Source: Hevea brasiliensis
Taxonomy: Eukaryota > Streptophyta > Magnoliopsida > Malpighiales > Euphorbiaceae
NCBI RefSeq assembly: GCF_030052815.1
Contig: NC_079494.1
Location: 37,248,467-37,312,466, forward strand
Reading direction: 5' to 3'
DNA length: 64,000 nt
Shown here: positions 34,783 through 47,255 of the stretch, piece by piece
Layout: every line of letters begins with the position of its first letter
Position numbering within the stretch: position 1 is the stretch's first letter
The notes under the pieces: generated by a model
What the model was told of the DNA's origin: nothing
The model's database searches: none
Seen by the model: only the letters and a program-made list of their open reading frames with translations
Made by a program: the position numbers and the translations under genes

Positions 34783-36893
34783 TGTTAGTAGTATGCCCTA
34801 GAGCATATCATTTAGTATGTATCTTGTGCATGTTTTATTAATAAAAGGCATTTTCACTTTTCTGTTTACAAAATATATTTATGTGTAATAGAAAAGTTCC
34901 ATTGATATTTTGTTAGAAATTCTATTCTTAAGTTGTTAAGAATATGAGTGACAGTATTTCTAGCACAAAGTATTATAAATTGGTTCACAATCGAGGGTAC
35001 TTCACAATAAGGACATGACTTATCTAGAAAGATTGTAATCATATTTGTTCCTAAGTTATATACATGAGATGTAAATAAGATGGAATGGTGAGTCTCATGC
35101 CATATAACAAACATGGTATGCATTCTATATGATAAGTAGGTCGAACCAATGACATTTATGACAAGCACATAGAGTTTACTCTTGTCAATGCATTGTTATA
35201 AATCATATTAGTGCATATAATCTTTAGACCTGAGATAGCACAGTTATCTTGTATGTAGGTGGTTTGAGTTTGATACTACTTTCATACTTGTATTGTGTAT
35301 AGGTATATGGGCAGGTGTTGGCTTCTACTAGTTACATATGGAGGTAGGTGTTGATCAAGATGGAATCTGTTACCCTAAGTAAATAGAGATAAAATCCTAT
35401 GTTCATTTAATTGTTCTTGATGTTTCAAGTTCCTGGCCAGGACAGATAGATTTATTCAGAAAAGAGTTTCTAATGAGAAAATTTTTTTAATCAAGAACTG
35501 GAATTAAAAGAGAACATAATATTCATAGCAAATGAGGTTTGACATAAACCATGACTCCAGCTCGAATTGCGATTTTGTAATAGAGAGATTCTAGTGCATG
35601 GTAACATATGATTATAGGTTCATTTAAGGTAAACCTTATTACTAATTGGGTGGTCATGGCATGCTATGCTCGGTATTAACCATGGTCTATAAGGTGCATA
35701 AAATGATTTAGAGAAATCACTTATGGTAAGAAAGAGTTCTGATGATATTAAGAGTTGATATCATGTCTCATTGCCAATTAGTGATGAGCCTAGTAAATCA
35801 CACATCTACACAAGTAATCACTAAATTAAATATAATTTAATTAATTAATTAAAGAGTTTAATTGATAAATTTAATAGGTTTGGTTTGCAATTAGATTGCA
35901 AAGTCTCTAGCATAGCTTGAAACCAAATCTAGGTTATTGGATGTATAGTATAAGTTAAATTTATATTTAAAGTGTTTAAATATGAATTTAATTAATGAGA
36001 AATTAATTAATAAAGATTAATTAATTAATTTATATTTGATATAAATTGATTAGAAGAAGAGAAATAATTATTTTGGTTGAGAACTCAAAATTAAGATATA
36101 GGGGTATTTTGGTCATTTTACATGGTGACATGTGGCACCATGAGATGGTGACACATGGCACTACACATAAGCTTGCCATATGTCTTTTAATCATATAAGA
36201 TAATCAAAGTCAAGATTAAATATAGGTTTGACACTTAGCACAATGTGATTGGGTCAATTAAACCTAGAGCTAATCAAAAGGTGACATGTGGCAAGGATTT
36301 TAAGTGGTGACCTAGCTATATAAGTGTAAGGATGAAAGAACAAAGACACAAGCTGCTATTCTCTCTTTGTGCCGCGACCCTTGGCTGACCTCTCCCCTCT
36401 TCTTCTTCATCTCTCATCAATTCAAAGAGATTAGCAAACAATCTCTTGAATTAAAAAAATACTAGAAATTATTTCTAGTGTCCAGTTTATATCTGTAATC
36501 TCTCAAAAGGCAAAACTTGATTTTTTAATTCATAGAAAAAGCTTTAGAAGCTGTTCAAGGGCTGCCATAGGTGATCTTGGTGTGGACAAGCTAGAGGGAC
36601 AACATCTGGTGTCCTAAGACACATCCCAAAGGTGCCAAACACATTGTAGTGCATCAAAAGGTTAGTACACTTGTTCTTGAACTAATCTAGGGTTCTAATG
36701 AATTAATCTATTATTTCTAAAATCATAAATGACAAATGTAGATCCAAAAATATATTAAAAGAGTTTTAATATACTGTTTATCATTGAAATCAAATAGATA
36801 AAAATAAATCTTGCATGATGCATGTGACCCTAGATGAAAAATTTTGAATTTCAATTATCTAAACTTTGTGTTTTTCATGCTTCCACTCCTTCA
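34783..36893 (+). repeat. 3' LTR of copia C
   Basis: 2111 bp, the same length as the 5' LTR, starting TGTTAGTAGTATGCCC and ending CACTCCTTCA. Followed by the duplication CTTAT. TATA box TATATAAG at 36317-36324. The minus-strand frame at 34866-35168 is chance. Confidence 0.94.
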
Positions 36894-36898
36894 CTTAT

Positions 36899-37150
36899 AC
36901 CCTCTTCACGATCCCCAGTAGCTTCATAATCTGAATAATGATCCATAACACCTTAACCAAATGTATACATTTATTTCTCAGTTGCTTCACCTCATGTGCT
37001 ATGATCTTTATGAGTTTCTCCATCATACATTGAATTTAAATTCATTTCACTTTTTAGAGGTAAGCAATTCTGTGTGCTAACAAATCCACTCTTTCTAGGA
37101 CCTTGTGTGGTTCTATGGAGTGAGTACTTAGTTTTTCTCTTTTCTATACA
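36899..37150 (-). pseudogene. Integrase C-terminus and chromodomain remnant of gypsy B
   Basis: The minus strand near 37140-37050 reads KLSTHSIEPHKVLERVDLLAHRIAY, which matches the LSPRFIGPYEVIERVGPVAYRLA region of A. After a deletion of the HNVFHVSML part, EVKQLRNK and LVKVLW follow. One base is then lost, and DHYSDYEATGDREEG aligns with the chromodomain phrase RHHNTEEATWESEE of A. It is split from its last codons (12820-12885) by copia C. The alignment is by eye. Confidence 0.72.
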
Positions 37151-37509
37151 ATCATATAATCTTCTTTCCTTGAAGTTTATGTAAGACTTTTAACAATCTA
37201 ATATAACATTTAATTTGTTTATATAACACTAATATTTTCTTACTATCATTCAGTCTAATATTTTGATTCATGTTTCCTTATTGAATGACCACTGAGGTCA
37301 TGTTAGAATTATTTATCTAATCATTGGTCCTCTGACCATTCTAGTCAACAATCTTATTCATATTCGTAACATTTCTTTGTTACATCTGAACCAACTGTTC
37401 AAATTTTTACTTCCAAAACTCTTTTATCTATCAATTTTTAATAATTTATCATATTCTAGGAAATGTCTTTTGCTAGCAAACTCTTCCAAAACTAATTAAA
37501 AAAAAAAGA
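37151..37509. other. Unrecognised interior of gypsy B around a large deletion
   Basis: An A+T-rich stretch with no coding signal I can identify on either strand. It lies between the integrase tail and the protease start, so it marks where RT, RNase H and most of integrase (about 3 kb in A and D) were lost. It might hold highly diverged pol or filler DNA. Confidence 0.5.
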
Positions 37510-37640
37510 CTAGTCACTAACATATCAAAATTTATTTTTATACGAGGGACAGCAGGAAGGCAAACAATGCTGGCACTAACATAAAAGTATGCAGACCCCG
37601 GGTCAAACAATACATATATATATCTTAATTAAAAATTGAG
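37510..37640 (-). pseudogene. Protease start of gypsy B
   Basis: The minus strand gives DIIAGTFSI, then after a frameshift VLFDPGSAYFYVSASIVCLP and further codons to about 37510. This matches the protease N-terminus of A and D, including active-site D-P-G-S. No downstream GMDWL part was found. Confidence 0.68.
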
Positions 37641-38902
37641 AAAGTACCAGCAATAATATCAGAAGTCTCAGCCTCTTCCCTCTGCCGTATAGTGTATACT
37701 CTAGCTGAAGCATCACCTTGTTTTGGCTGATTCACAGTACTCTGACTTCCATATATATTACCCTCACCTCTACCTTTGCCTCTACTAACTGATGGTGAAC
37801 TCTTTGGGGTAGAAACTTGGGTTGATCCCTCTGGTGTAGTAAATGATCCAGAACAGCGTGGATTTATACAATCCTTAGCAAAATGACCAGTCCCTCAACA
37901 ATTAAAACATGCTCCTATGACTCTATAACATACCCCACAATGTGGTTTACCATAAGTTTCACCAAGTCAATCTGACAGCGCATTTCTGGGTGTTTGCTGA
38001 GTTTGCTGATCGGATCAGGGTGGTTTCTGTCTAAAAGATCTACCTCTACCCAATTCGCGTGAGCTAGATCCTCTAAAGTGCTTTCTCTTTCTTGACCCAC
38101 TATCAGGAACTTGATCAGTAGTCTTTCTAGTTTTTTCTTTTTCTTCTGTATCCTTTTTAATTGTTTTTTCATTTTTAATTCTTTCTAGTTCCAGGGCTTG
38201 CGATATTAGCTCTGAGAAATTCTAGTGTCAGAACCCCACAACTTGCATTCTTAGAGTAGGCCTTAACCCAACCTTAAAACGTTTACTTCTGTCTCTAGGA
38301 GTGGTAAGCAGGCTTCCTGCATAATGACTCAATCGAGAGAAGTTTCTCTCATATTCTGCCATTGTCCTGTCCCCTTGCTTTAGGCTTAAGAACTCCTGTA
38401 GCTTCTGGTCCACATAGGCATCTGAGACATATTTCTGTCTGAACTCTCTAAGAAAGTCATCCCATGTTAGCACTGGGGGTTCCACCAAACTGTGGGGAAT
38501 GGTTTTCCACCAATCATATGTATTCCCTTGTAGAAGTGAGACTGAGTATTCAAACTTCAGCTCATCGGTGCAGTGCAGCTTCCTAAAAACTCTTTCCAAC
38601 CATTGTTCTGTCTCTAGTGGATCCACTGTCCCCTTGAACTCAGTAGCCCCATACTTAATCAGCTTATCGTACTGCCTAGCTGAAGGCTGTGGTTATACTA
38701 CTGGTGTCTGCAGTGGGGCTTGAGTGGGCATGTTACCAGCCATTTGTTGGAATATCGCAGCCATCTACTGAGCAAATTAACTAGGGAACTGCGGTATTGA
38801 GGGGGCTGATGCAGTTGATTCACTCACATTTTAAGGGGCTGGGGCTTCCCCTTGTACCTCAGCCTCTACTGATTGATCGACTGAATGATCCCCTTCTTCC
38901 AT
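37641..38902 (-). pseudogene. Gypsy B gag
   Basis: The start at 38902 (ATGGAAGAAGGGGATC) is the first Met after the leader. Several nonsense codons follow in the N-terminal part. The capsid stretch 38626-38228 is open: DPLETEQWLERVFRKLHC, SVSLLQGNTYDWWKT, LREFRQKYVSDAYVDQKLQEFLSLKQGD, MAEYERNFSRLSHYA. The linker has KRKHFRGSSS. The zinc region (about 37945-37870) keeps CGVCYRVIGAC and FAKDC with one TGA inside the knuckle. It then runs through ARVYTIRQREEAE to the protease. The sequence is clearly different from gag of A and D, so B belongs to another family. Confidence 0.83.
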
Positions 38903-39071
38903 ATTCAATTAGAGGGTAGTGTATCTCCTGAACCAATAACACAAAGAGATTGCCCCCCGTTAGCTCATATTTATAATGTAATGTACTGTATGTATCAAAC
39001 CATGACATTGAGCAGTTGTACTATGAAGAAAAAATATTCAAATTACAGGTCAAAATAGAATTTAAAAACTT

Positions 39072-39083
39072 ACTCTAATACCA
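39072..39083 (-). promoter_or_regulatory. Degenerate primer-binding site of gypsy B
   Basis: Minus strand TGGTATTAGAGT, two changes from TGGTATCAGAGC, eight bases from the LTR end. Supports the minus orientation of B. Confidence 0.8.
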
Positions 39084-39091
39084 CTAAAACA

Positions 39092-41607
39092 TGTCACACT
39101 TTATCCTTCCATAAGGCATAATATGATCCCGTAGTATATATAATGAATTACCAAACTTCGCCTACTGATAACCCACTAAATACGCTACAAGAGATTTTAA
39201 ACAATTTCTTACTTCTTCTTAAAGTGGTGAACACTTTTGACAGGTGTTAAAACTTTTTAATCGAAGTTAAATCACACATTAGGTCTGAAATAGCTACAAA
39301 TTTTATAAAACTTTCAATAGAGTGCCGTCTATATTTTGTAAAAATAGTTCTTCAAAAACCTATAAAAAAAATTTCCAATATATTTGTTTCAATCCCCAAC
39401 TCCAATAATAGCTCAACTCAAATCAATTTTCACAACACAAGTCAAACTCAAATTCAGCAATTCCAAAAATAAAGTGCAAAATAACTGAGTATTTCAAAAG
39501 ATGAAATAAGAGAATTGTAACACAACATTTTGACAGGCCAAAATAATTTACAACTTCATTTTACAACTGCTCAAGACTAAGTACAATATATACATATAGT
39601 TTACATACATTTTAATAATATTTATAAGGATGTGGTATACTCAATATACCAGGCAAAATCCCAAAGCAACGTCACAAGCAGCCTACTTTGCTACTTTATC
39701 TGTCTGTCTACCTGCGACAGCAATGAAAAAGCTATTGCTGAGTAAAATTTACTCAGTGGTACACAATAAAAATTTAAAATGCGGTATATAAAATATTTAT
39801 TGACAATTCACAATTCAAATAATTCACAATTTCATGTCACAATTTTCAAAGCTCATATAACACAATTTTGATCAAACAATTTAATAAACACAATGTTGCC
39901 AATCAATAACACAACTTAGGTCATGGCACAAAATTTTCCAAACATGCCGTGTTGTACACCATGACAAGGCATACTCACCCCACTAATCGAAATCAATGAG
40001 GGAGGTGGCTAGCTAGATAATGAGTACTCATCCAAACTCACCTCACACTGGCAAGCCAAAGAGGGAGAAATATAGTCAAACTCACTCCTTAAATGGAGGA
40101 GGAACATAGTGATATTGCCATGCCAAGTGTGAATCAAAAACAATTTCAAATCACAATATTTAAATATTTCATACAAACCACAAATCACATTTTATCTCAA
40201 AATTTCTATTTACAACATAGGCAACACACAAATTTTCAAATAAATTTCCCAAGGCCAAAACAATAAAAAAATTATTCATAACTCTTATTCAATTAGTTTT
40301 TTAGTAAAAATAATGAATTTAAAATGTTGTGCACAAACACAATTTGAAACTATAATATTTAAATGTAATTCAGGCAGCAATCAAACAAACCTCATTTTAA
40401 ATCTCTATTTCTAAAATAGGCAATAAACTTTTCTCAAATAAATTTTCTAAAGCCATAAATTCACAACGCATTTCTCCAAATAAATTTTCTAGTAAAAGCA
40501 GTGAATATAAAAAGTATTGTGCACAGACCTCGAATGAACAGCCTCTTGGTATATGTTACCAATATGTCACATTTTATAGTCTTCAAGTGTTGGTATATGT
40601 TACCAATTTCATTTTAAAGCTTATTGAATTTTATTGTAATTTTTCAGATTTGGTGCACTACTTTGACCTAGCTAATTGACTTATTTCCCTTTGTTTCTGG
40701 GTCCTGGTCAAAAGAGCAATATTGTAGGTTTATGTCTTAGTGACATTTTCGCACTAAATCCTTCCCTTTTTATTCCCAATACCTTTCCCAAGTTGAGTAG
40801 GCAAGGATTAATGAAGAAATTTAGGTGGAAATTGGCTTGATGATGAGTGCATGAAGCTTCCTTCCATGGCTGGCTATGGAGTTTTCATGGAGAAGAAAAA
40901 TCAATTTGGCAAAGTGAAATGAAGGAGATGAAGATGATGAAAATATGGCTGTCCACTTTGTCTCATATGCTTATATATGTCCCACTAAGGTCCACTAACA
41001 TTAGTTTAATGATATTATAATTAAAGTTTTTAATTATCTCAAATTCTACCCCTTAATTTCTCTTAATTGTTCTACCCATGTAATTTTATTTTTCATGGAA
41101 TTTTCAAAATTTAATACTACTTTATTTTCATGGAAATTTAGGTCAAAAATCAACTCTAGGTGTCAATTGACCAAAATGCCCCTTTTCGGATTGTATTTTG
41201 AATTTTTCGGTAACATCAATTAATTTCTTGACCCGCCGATTTCTTTAATTTTTTATTTTTATTTACACTGACGTACTAAATTTTCATTGACATTTTCTAA
41301 GTCAATTATACCTCGATAGATGTTTATTTAAGTCCCAAAAATATTTTTCAGGGTTACCCGCAGTTTAGGGCTAGTCAACAGTTTCCGCCGAAACTTCTTG
41401 GTGTGGTAACCCATTGCTATGGTTTTTGGCTCGTTTAACCTAATTACATTTTATTACTCTTATTTTTCCTTTTTTTTTTTTGTATTGTATTTCATCATTT
41501 TATGTCTCATCACTAAAATTTAAGTATAATTCCCAACATTCTAACTGTCTGGACAGACACCGGTCACCGAAACAGTAGAATGCACCACTGAATAAAGGGG
41601 TGTTACA
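39092..41607 (-). repeat. 5' LTR of gypsy B (family 1, with 1.1-kb deletion)
   Basis: TGTCACACTTTATCC to GGGTGTTACA on the plus strand. Compared with the left LTR it lacks the bases equivalent to 10825-11950; the junction is at 40756/40757 (CACTAA|ATCC) with TAA shared by both edges. Hairpin 1 is at 39738-39756. It borders the LTR of F at 41608. Confidence 0.9.
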
Positions 41608-43616
41608 TGGCCCAAGTTAAGTCACAAAACTGTCCAGAACCATATTGCCCAGAAATTGCTAGACATAGGATTACCTGACCAGTTTTGGCAAAAAGGTCAT
41701 AACTTGGTATACAGAAATCCAAATGCAATGAAACCAGTAGAAAAATTTCCACAAGACATAATCTACAATAGTGGTATTATGACCAAAACCTAGAAATCAA
41801 AGAAATTAGGCCAATTGGCTAGGTCAATTTAGTATGCAAATTCTGGAAATTACCTAAGTGACCACTTGACCCCAGAATAGTCTTCAAGTCGTATCTCCCA
41901 CTATGAAACTCCAATTGGGATAAGCCATATTGTTCTGGAAACCTAAGGAACAGAGATCCAACTTTGTTTTAAACACTTTTCTCAAATTATAAATGTAAGA
42001 ATCCTAAAGGTTGAGTCAAAGTCACTGACCTAAACTGGAATCCTGTTGGCACAGGGTACATGAGTCCAGGCCAATGATTTGACAATAAGTAATTCTAAAA
42101 AACCTGAAAAATTGCAATTCAAAATTTTGAGTGACCATAAGACATAGGGCAACAAATTCTATGAAGAACACTAAGCTTAAAAGTGGCTGCAACCTAATCA
42201 ATTAAATTGATAAATTGTCACTCCAAAATCTGCCTAGCTAAGGATCCAGAATTAGGAAATGAACCAGTTATGGTTATTTGACCATAACTTGAGTTCTAGA
42301 AATCCAAATGACATGATTCAAAAAGAAAAAACAAAGAAAAGACATAGAGGAACAACTTCCATGGAGGAAGTAGCCAAACAGTGGCCACAAATTGATTAAA
42401 TTGATAGGTAAAATTAAGACATTAAAACTGAACTTAAAGAAAGGTTCATAAGACAAATTATTTTATGGTAGGATTTCAACCCTAATATGTTGCTAAATAC
42501 TAAATTACATGAAATAGGTATGTGGGACCCACTTTTCCACTATAACTTGACATGAAATTTCTAATGAGAAATTAATAATTCTTAATTGCCAAAAGTAAAC
42601 CTAGGCTTATGTATATAGTTTGAATCGATTGGTATACCAATTAGGGACTACAGATAGCAGTACTGCCTACATGAACAATCATTGATCGATAAAATATGTC
42701 TAATATGATTGTTCTACAGGCTATATGTCTAGCCATTGGCCATTATGCATAATTTTATTTTTGGCTTTAAAAGCTTGCCCTTTGGCCTTATGCTTGACAT
42801 GACAGTTATATACAGGATAGGCATATGGATGTCTAACCAGTATACTCCCATGTATCCAGCCTTCATAGTCTGTTATAGGTTACTTGGGCACTGATATGAT
42901 TTTAAAAAAACTAAAAATGAAATAAATGCACAGATAAGATCCTGATAAATAAATTGATCCTAAAGTCAAATAAATCTGTAAAGACTTAGAATTTATGAAA
43001 TTTGCATAGAATTATTATTTTTAATTATTTAGTTACTTTTCTTTAAAATTATGCACCACTAAGCAATTCGCTTAGCTCATTAGTTTTTCATCGCGTAGGT
43101 ACTAGAGACCAGAAACAGCCGTAGCAGCAGCCGCAACAGTAGTGCCCTGACCGAGATTGACCAGATTTGCCAGTGTCTGCTAGTCAACTCAGCAGTTTAT
43201 ATTTTGTTGGTAGGGCCCATGTATTAGATTTTGTATTTTAGTTTATTGTACATAACATCATGTAATTACATTTTGAGATTGTAAATGAAATTGTAAATTA
43301 TTGTGTATAAACTTTTATATGAATGATTATGAGTAAATTATATGAATGTTTAATGACATAACATGACATAGTAAAATATGAATGGAATATGATTATGTTG
43401 ACAGGTAAATATTGAAACCCGCCAGATGCTAATAAAACAGAGGAGGCTCTGTCCGGGTCTCTACAGAAATAAGTTGTGAATAAAAAAAAAAATTCCACAC
43501 ATGAATAAATGAAGTTTAAAATTAACAATGGACAGGACAAGATAAGATAGGATGCTCCAGTAACGAATGTGGCATGCTTTACTAGGCTACATTGTAGATG
43601 GGTAAGGGTCGTTACA
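41608..43616 (+). repeat. 5' LTR of gypsy F, 3' portion
   Basis: It ends GGTAAGGGTCGTTACA at 43616, five bases before the primer-binding site. Interior phrases such as CATAACTTGAGTTCTAGAAATCC and a hairpin at 43059-43075 (CTAAGC/GCTTAG) tie it to the same superfamily, closest to family 2. The start lies left of element B, outside the window. Frames at 42274-42456 and 43298-43540 are chance. Confidence 0.83.
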
Positions 43617-43621
43617 TTTAG

Positions 43622-43633
43622 TGGTATCAGAGC
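43622..43633 (+). promoter_or_regulatory. Primer-binding site of gypsy F
   Basis: TGGTATCAGAGC, five bases after the LTR end, plus orientation. Initiator-Met type. Confidence 0.92.
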
Positions 43634-43722
43634 AATGGTTTAGACAGTCCTAGACCTAGATAGATAGAAAGAAATAGTTTGCATCGCATGCATGGGCCTT
43701 TAAATAGAGTCTAGATGACACT

Positions 43723-45751
43723 TGTGACACCCCTTACCCGTCTACAGTATATCCGAGTAAGCTATGTCACACGGTGCACCGGAACACTCTATTTTATCTT
43801 AATTAATTTTCATCATAATTTTGAATATAACTTGTGAAATATAATTCATTTAAGTCATTTATTGAAATTATAATTTATTTGAGGTTCCGAAAATTTTAAA
43901 GAAAATCCGGCAGAGTACCGGCTATAAATGGATAAAACAGTTCTTCGGAACCTGTGAAAAACACTTCCTATAATCATATTCAATCATCTCAAACTCCCAT
44001 ATCAAAATCTCAACACTTTTCAATTTCATTTCTCAATCATTCATTTCATGTGATAATCATGTACAAGTCACAGATAGATATTCACTTTTCCATTCACAAA
44101 TACAATTCTCATTATTTACATGAACATCAAAATACATTACATAAGTTCAATTACATATGAGAAAATAAAAAAAAAATTAGTTACAAAATACCAAAATGAA
44201 ACCTAGTGTCCTACCAATGCACTGTGGATGGTGAGGTGACACGGACACTATGCAGAGCTGCAGGATGGACTCACCCAGTCTGCGGTCTACTGGGCTCTCG
44301 ATTAGTATCTCTAGAACCTACGCGTGGCAAAAGCAACGCGCTAAGTAATAATGCTTAGTGGTGCAAATAATAAAATAGAAAGAAATAACAGAAATAAATA
44401 TGCGTTGAATGTATATGTCTTATTTGTTTTGTATTTGTATATCCATTTATTTCGTTAACTTTGTCCACTTTCATTCATTTGGTTGCCCAAGTAACCTATC
44501 TTTGACGATCGATGGATAAAGTAAACCGCACTGGGTATCTAGTACCTCGGGCCGTCACACCATCGGTCACATGTGCATCTCCCGGTGTGCAACAAAACAG
44601 CGAATAAGCTGTAATGACAATAGGCACAAGGCCAAATATCAACACAAAGTCAGAATGGCTAAAAGCCATAAAATCACAGAATAGCATAATGCCATGTGCA
44701 GTGCTGCTAACTGAACCCTATTGGCATGCCAAACTATCCAAACCAATCTTGTTAGGTATACTAGGGCATTAGATACTTTTGAATTCTTCAATTTTTGAAT
44801 TTCAAGTTTTGGTGTCACTATTCACCTCATTGGTCAACAAAAATGTTGACTTTTGGATAGAAAATAGGTACATTGGTTTTAACACCCCCAATGTACCACA
44901 TTTTGCATTCAAAACTTGTTGGAATTAATCACCAATACCATTTTTAAGCTTAGAACTAAGGGGGCAGAATTTTCAGTTTTTGTACCCTAACTTTACTATT
45001 CCATTAGTGACTGTTACAGTGGGAATTTGAGGAAATGGTAAACATAAAAGTTGTTCCTTATTTTGTCTAGTTGAATTTCCTTTTTTGAATCACTCCATTT
45101 GGAGTTTTTTAGCTCTAGTTATGGTCCAAAAACCACAGCTGGCCGGATTGCAAAACTGCAGAATTGACCATATCTACGGTCTGATGAGCGATGGCGCCAC
45201 TGCCTTGTTGGATAGGTTCTGGTCATAATTTGGGATAGGTTTCTTCATGAAAGTTGTTTTTCTATATCTTAAATTGTTGCTATAAAAGTTTCAGGTCAAT
45301 TGACCCATTCTACAATGAGTTATGGCCAAATGAACAATTACTGTTCATTTGGTCATTCTGCAGATTCTGGTTGCAGGGTATCCGGATTGGGGCCAGTTTT
45401 TGGTCCACTTGCTTTGGTCTTTTGGGCATGGTTTCTTCAGCAAAATTGTGCCATTATGTGTCTAGTTTCATGTCCAATTGGCCAAATACCAATTGAACCT
45501 ACACAGCCAAAGATGTGGCAGTCCAAACAGGCTGGACTCACAATCTCACCTGCTGCTGTCACTAGGCAGCCTACCAATTTGGTTTGTAACACTCTAGTTC
45601 ACTTCAAATTATGGTCAACTTACCTCAAATGGTCACTAATTGACCATTAGAATGTTCACTCATCATTTCATAAGCCAAGTCCAAATTTTACTCCCAAAAC
45701 CCTAATTTCCCATTATGATTCACACCACACACCTTAGTTAACACTTTCATT

Positions 45752-45793
<42 letters not shown>

Positions 45794-46827
45794 TTTAAAC
45801 ACCCTCTCTAATCCACTCTAAGCCCATCTAAACCATCAAAGTCATAACCCTCACTAGGCAGCCGAATTCCATGGTATACATACACATGAGTTTTAGTCTA
45901 TGTAATTCACAATTTCATATTAATTTCAAGTCCCTAACATGGAATAAAAGAAATATATGCATAAATAAGCACTAACCTCTTGTAGGGCAGAATTTTCCAA
46001 ACTTAAACTTCACTTTCTTTCCTTTTCTAGGCTGCCAAACACTTTCCCAAGAGGTATGGACAAGTTTTAATGAAAGGTGTCTAGGGTTTAGTAGTGAAAC
46101 AAAGAGAGAAAGGGAGCTTTGGTTGAGAATCAATGAAGGGAGAGGGGAGAAGGGTTTCGGCTGGCTGAAGGAGAAGAAGAATACCAGAATTTTTTTGGTC
46201 TATTTTGACTCTTTTAAGTGTTTTAAGAATGCTTGTTAACTTGTGATTGGTTGGGAGTAAGATAATGACATCATGTGATGTCATTATCCCTAATTTTCTT
46301 TATTTTTCTTTTCTTTTCATCTCTACTCATTTTCAATTTAATTTTTAGTAATGTTTATTCATATTTTATGTCATAATAATTATTTACTCAACTGGACAAG
46401 TCGGCCAAAAATCGTCTCTGAAGGCGAAATGACCAAAATGCCCTCCGTTTGGCTTAACGGGTTTAAATTATCTGTACCGATTGAAAAATTTTTCTAAATA
46501 TTTTCTTGGAATTCTAATGCCATAGGAACCTCAATGACCCTTCTTTGGAGTCCCAAAAATTATTTTATGAATTTTTCCCCAGGTCCAGGGCTCCTAGTTG
46601 CGAGAACCGCAACTTCCCTCTAGGTTACCCATCGCTTGGGCACCGGCTCATTTAACTTGGTTGTATTTTATTTCTAAAATTTTTACTAAATTTTTATTAT
46701 TAATATTTGAGTTAATTATGGTTCCTGACTTTAGTTTAAATATTTTTCCGGACGTTCTAGCTGTCCGGACCGACACCGGTCACCGGAACAGTAGAATGTA
46801 CGGAGTTGCTACCGGGAGGGTGTTACA
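43723..46827 (-). mobile_element. Solo LTR G (family 2, 3105 bp)
   Basis: Plus-strand TGTGACACCCC to GGGTGTTACA, flanked by the perfect duplication ACACT (43718-43722 and 46828-46832). It sits in the leader of F. Hairpin pair at 44321-44358, palindrome at 45326-45352 and a long TA run at 45755-45790. It is like the LTRs of A and D but differs in the stretch around 45660-46300. Frames at 43954-44160, 44496-44687, 45254-45650, 46081-46284 and 46598-46834 are LTR sequence. Confidence 0.95.
45755..45790. repeat. (TA)18 microsatellite in LTR G
   Basis: An unbroken run of TA dinucleotides within the LTR. Not present at the matching place in A or D. Confidence 0.95.
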
Positions 46828-46832
46828 ACACT

Positions 46833-47255
46833 AATGCAGATCTATTCTTTGTCTTTTTTATAGGATCGTTGGCATTTGATCCTTCAGAGCATGGGTCTCC
46901 TAAACCAATCGAGGAGGAGGTAGAGAGTCACGCACCCGCACCTGCTCCTAGTAAGGAGTGAAGCAGCAGAGCCGAGTCATCTTTGGGTGCTATGGGTAGA
47001 GCACAGCAGGCCTTCCTGGAACAGATGACACAGCTGATCTATCAGGTCACTGGAGCCATACCTCAGCCATAGCCACCTCCACCTCCACAGCCTCAGCCAC
47101 AGCCACCACCACCTGTACAGCCACCATCACCCCTACAACCGCAACCTGTATACAGGTCCCCATTGGAGAGACTACGAAAATATGGGGCAGTTGATTTCAA
47201 GGGTAAGAAGGAGGATGATCCAACTGCTGCAGAGTATTGGCTGGAGAGGATAGAG
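46833..47255 (+). pseudogene. Gypsy F gag, 5' part
   Basis: After a leader ending near 46875 the frame reads DPSEHGSPKPIEEEVESHAPAP, matching the start of A and D gag (DPSSQRA, EEEVESHAPP), but the ATG itself has been lost. A TGA follows at about 46960 (PSKE-stop) and a TAG at about 47070. A Pro/Gln-rich stretch leads to LERLRKYGAVDFKGKKEDDPTAAEYWLERIE, where solo LTR H interrupts. The same capsid continues at 54162 in phase. The minus-strand frames at 47093-47366 are shadows. Confidence 0.82.
47251..47255. repeat. Target-site duplication of solo LTR H (TAGAG/CAGAG)
   Basis: TAGAG before H and CAGAG at 54157-54161 after it, one substitution apart. Removing H and one copy restores the F capsid frame (ERIE|RVLYQLHC). 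Confidence 0.85.

Larger units (their letters stand above)
12891..36893 (+). mobile_element. Ty1/copia element C, carrying E and D
   Basis: Both LTRs are 2111 bp. The coding order is gag, protease, integrase, RT, RNase H, and integrase before RT is diagnostic of copia. Removing solo LTR E and gypsy D with one copy of each target duplication leaves about 9.6 kb. The reading frame crosses both insertion points correctly, which confirms the insertion coordinates. Gag and RT have in-frame stops, RT has a deletion and integrase has lost its catalytic glutamate, so the copy is dead. The copia lineage was not resolved by eye. Confidence 0.94.
9328..41607 (-). mobile_element. Ty3/gypsy B, internally deleted, carries A and C
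   Basis: The left LTR part (9328-12788) and right LTR (39092-41607) match each other and flank a minus-strand interior: polypurine tract, integrase tail, protease start, gag, then a primer-binding site. The interior is about 2.3 kb once copia C is removed. Reverse transcriptase, RNase H and the integrase core are gone, so B could only have moved with help. Gypsy A is inserted in the left LTR. The right end borders the LTR of F; the left end of B and its target duplication lie outside the window. Confidence 0.88.

Noticed and set aside
37640..38902. Host zinc-finger gene
   Set aside because: The CCHC motif follows a retrotransposon capsid (WLERVFRKLHC, LREFRQKYV) and precedes a protease start, between LTRs of B.
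43622..43633. tRNA-Met gene fragment
   Set aside because: Only the 12 bases complementary to the tRNA 3' end are present, always next to an LTR; it is a primer-binding site.
45755..45790. TATA promoter region
   Set aside because: A pure TA dinucleotide run, absent from sister LTRs; a microsatellite explains it better.
43723..46827. Boundary of a full-length gypsy element
   Set aside because: No primer-binding site, polypurine tract or coding sequence adjoins G on either side, and a perfect ACACT duplication flanks the single LTR.
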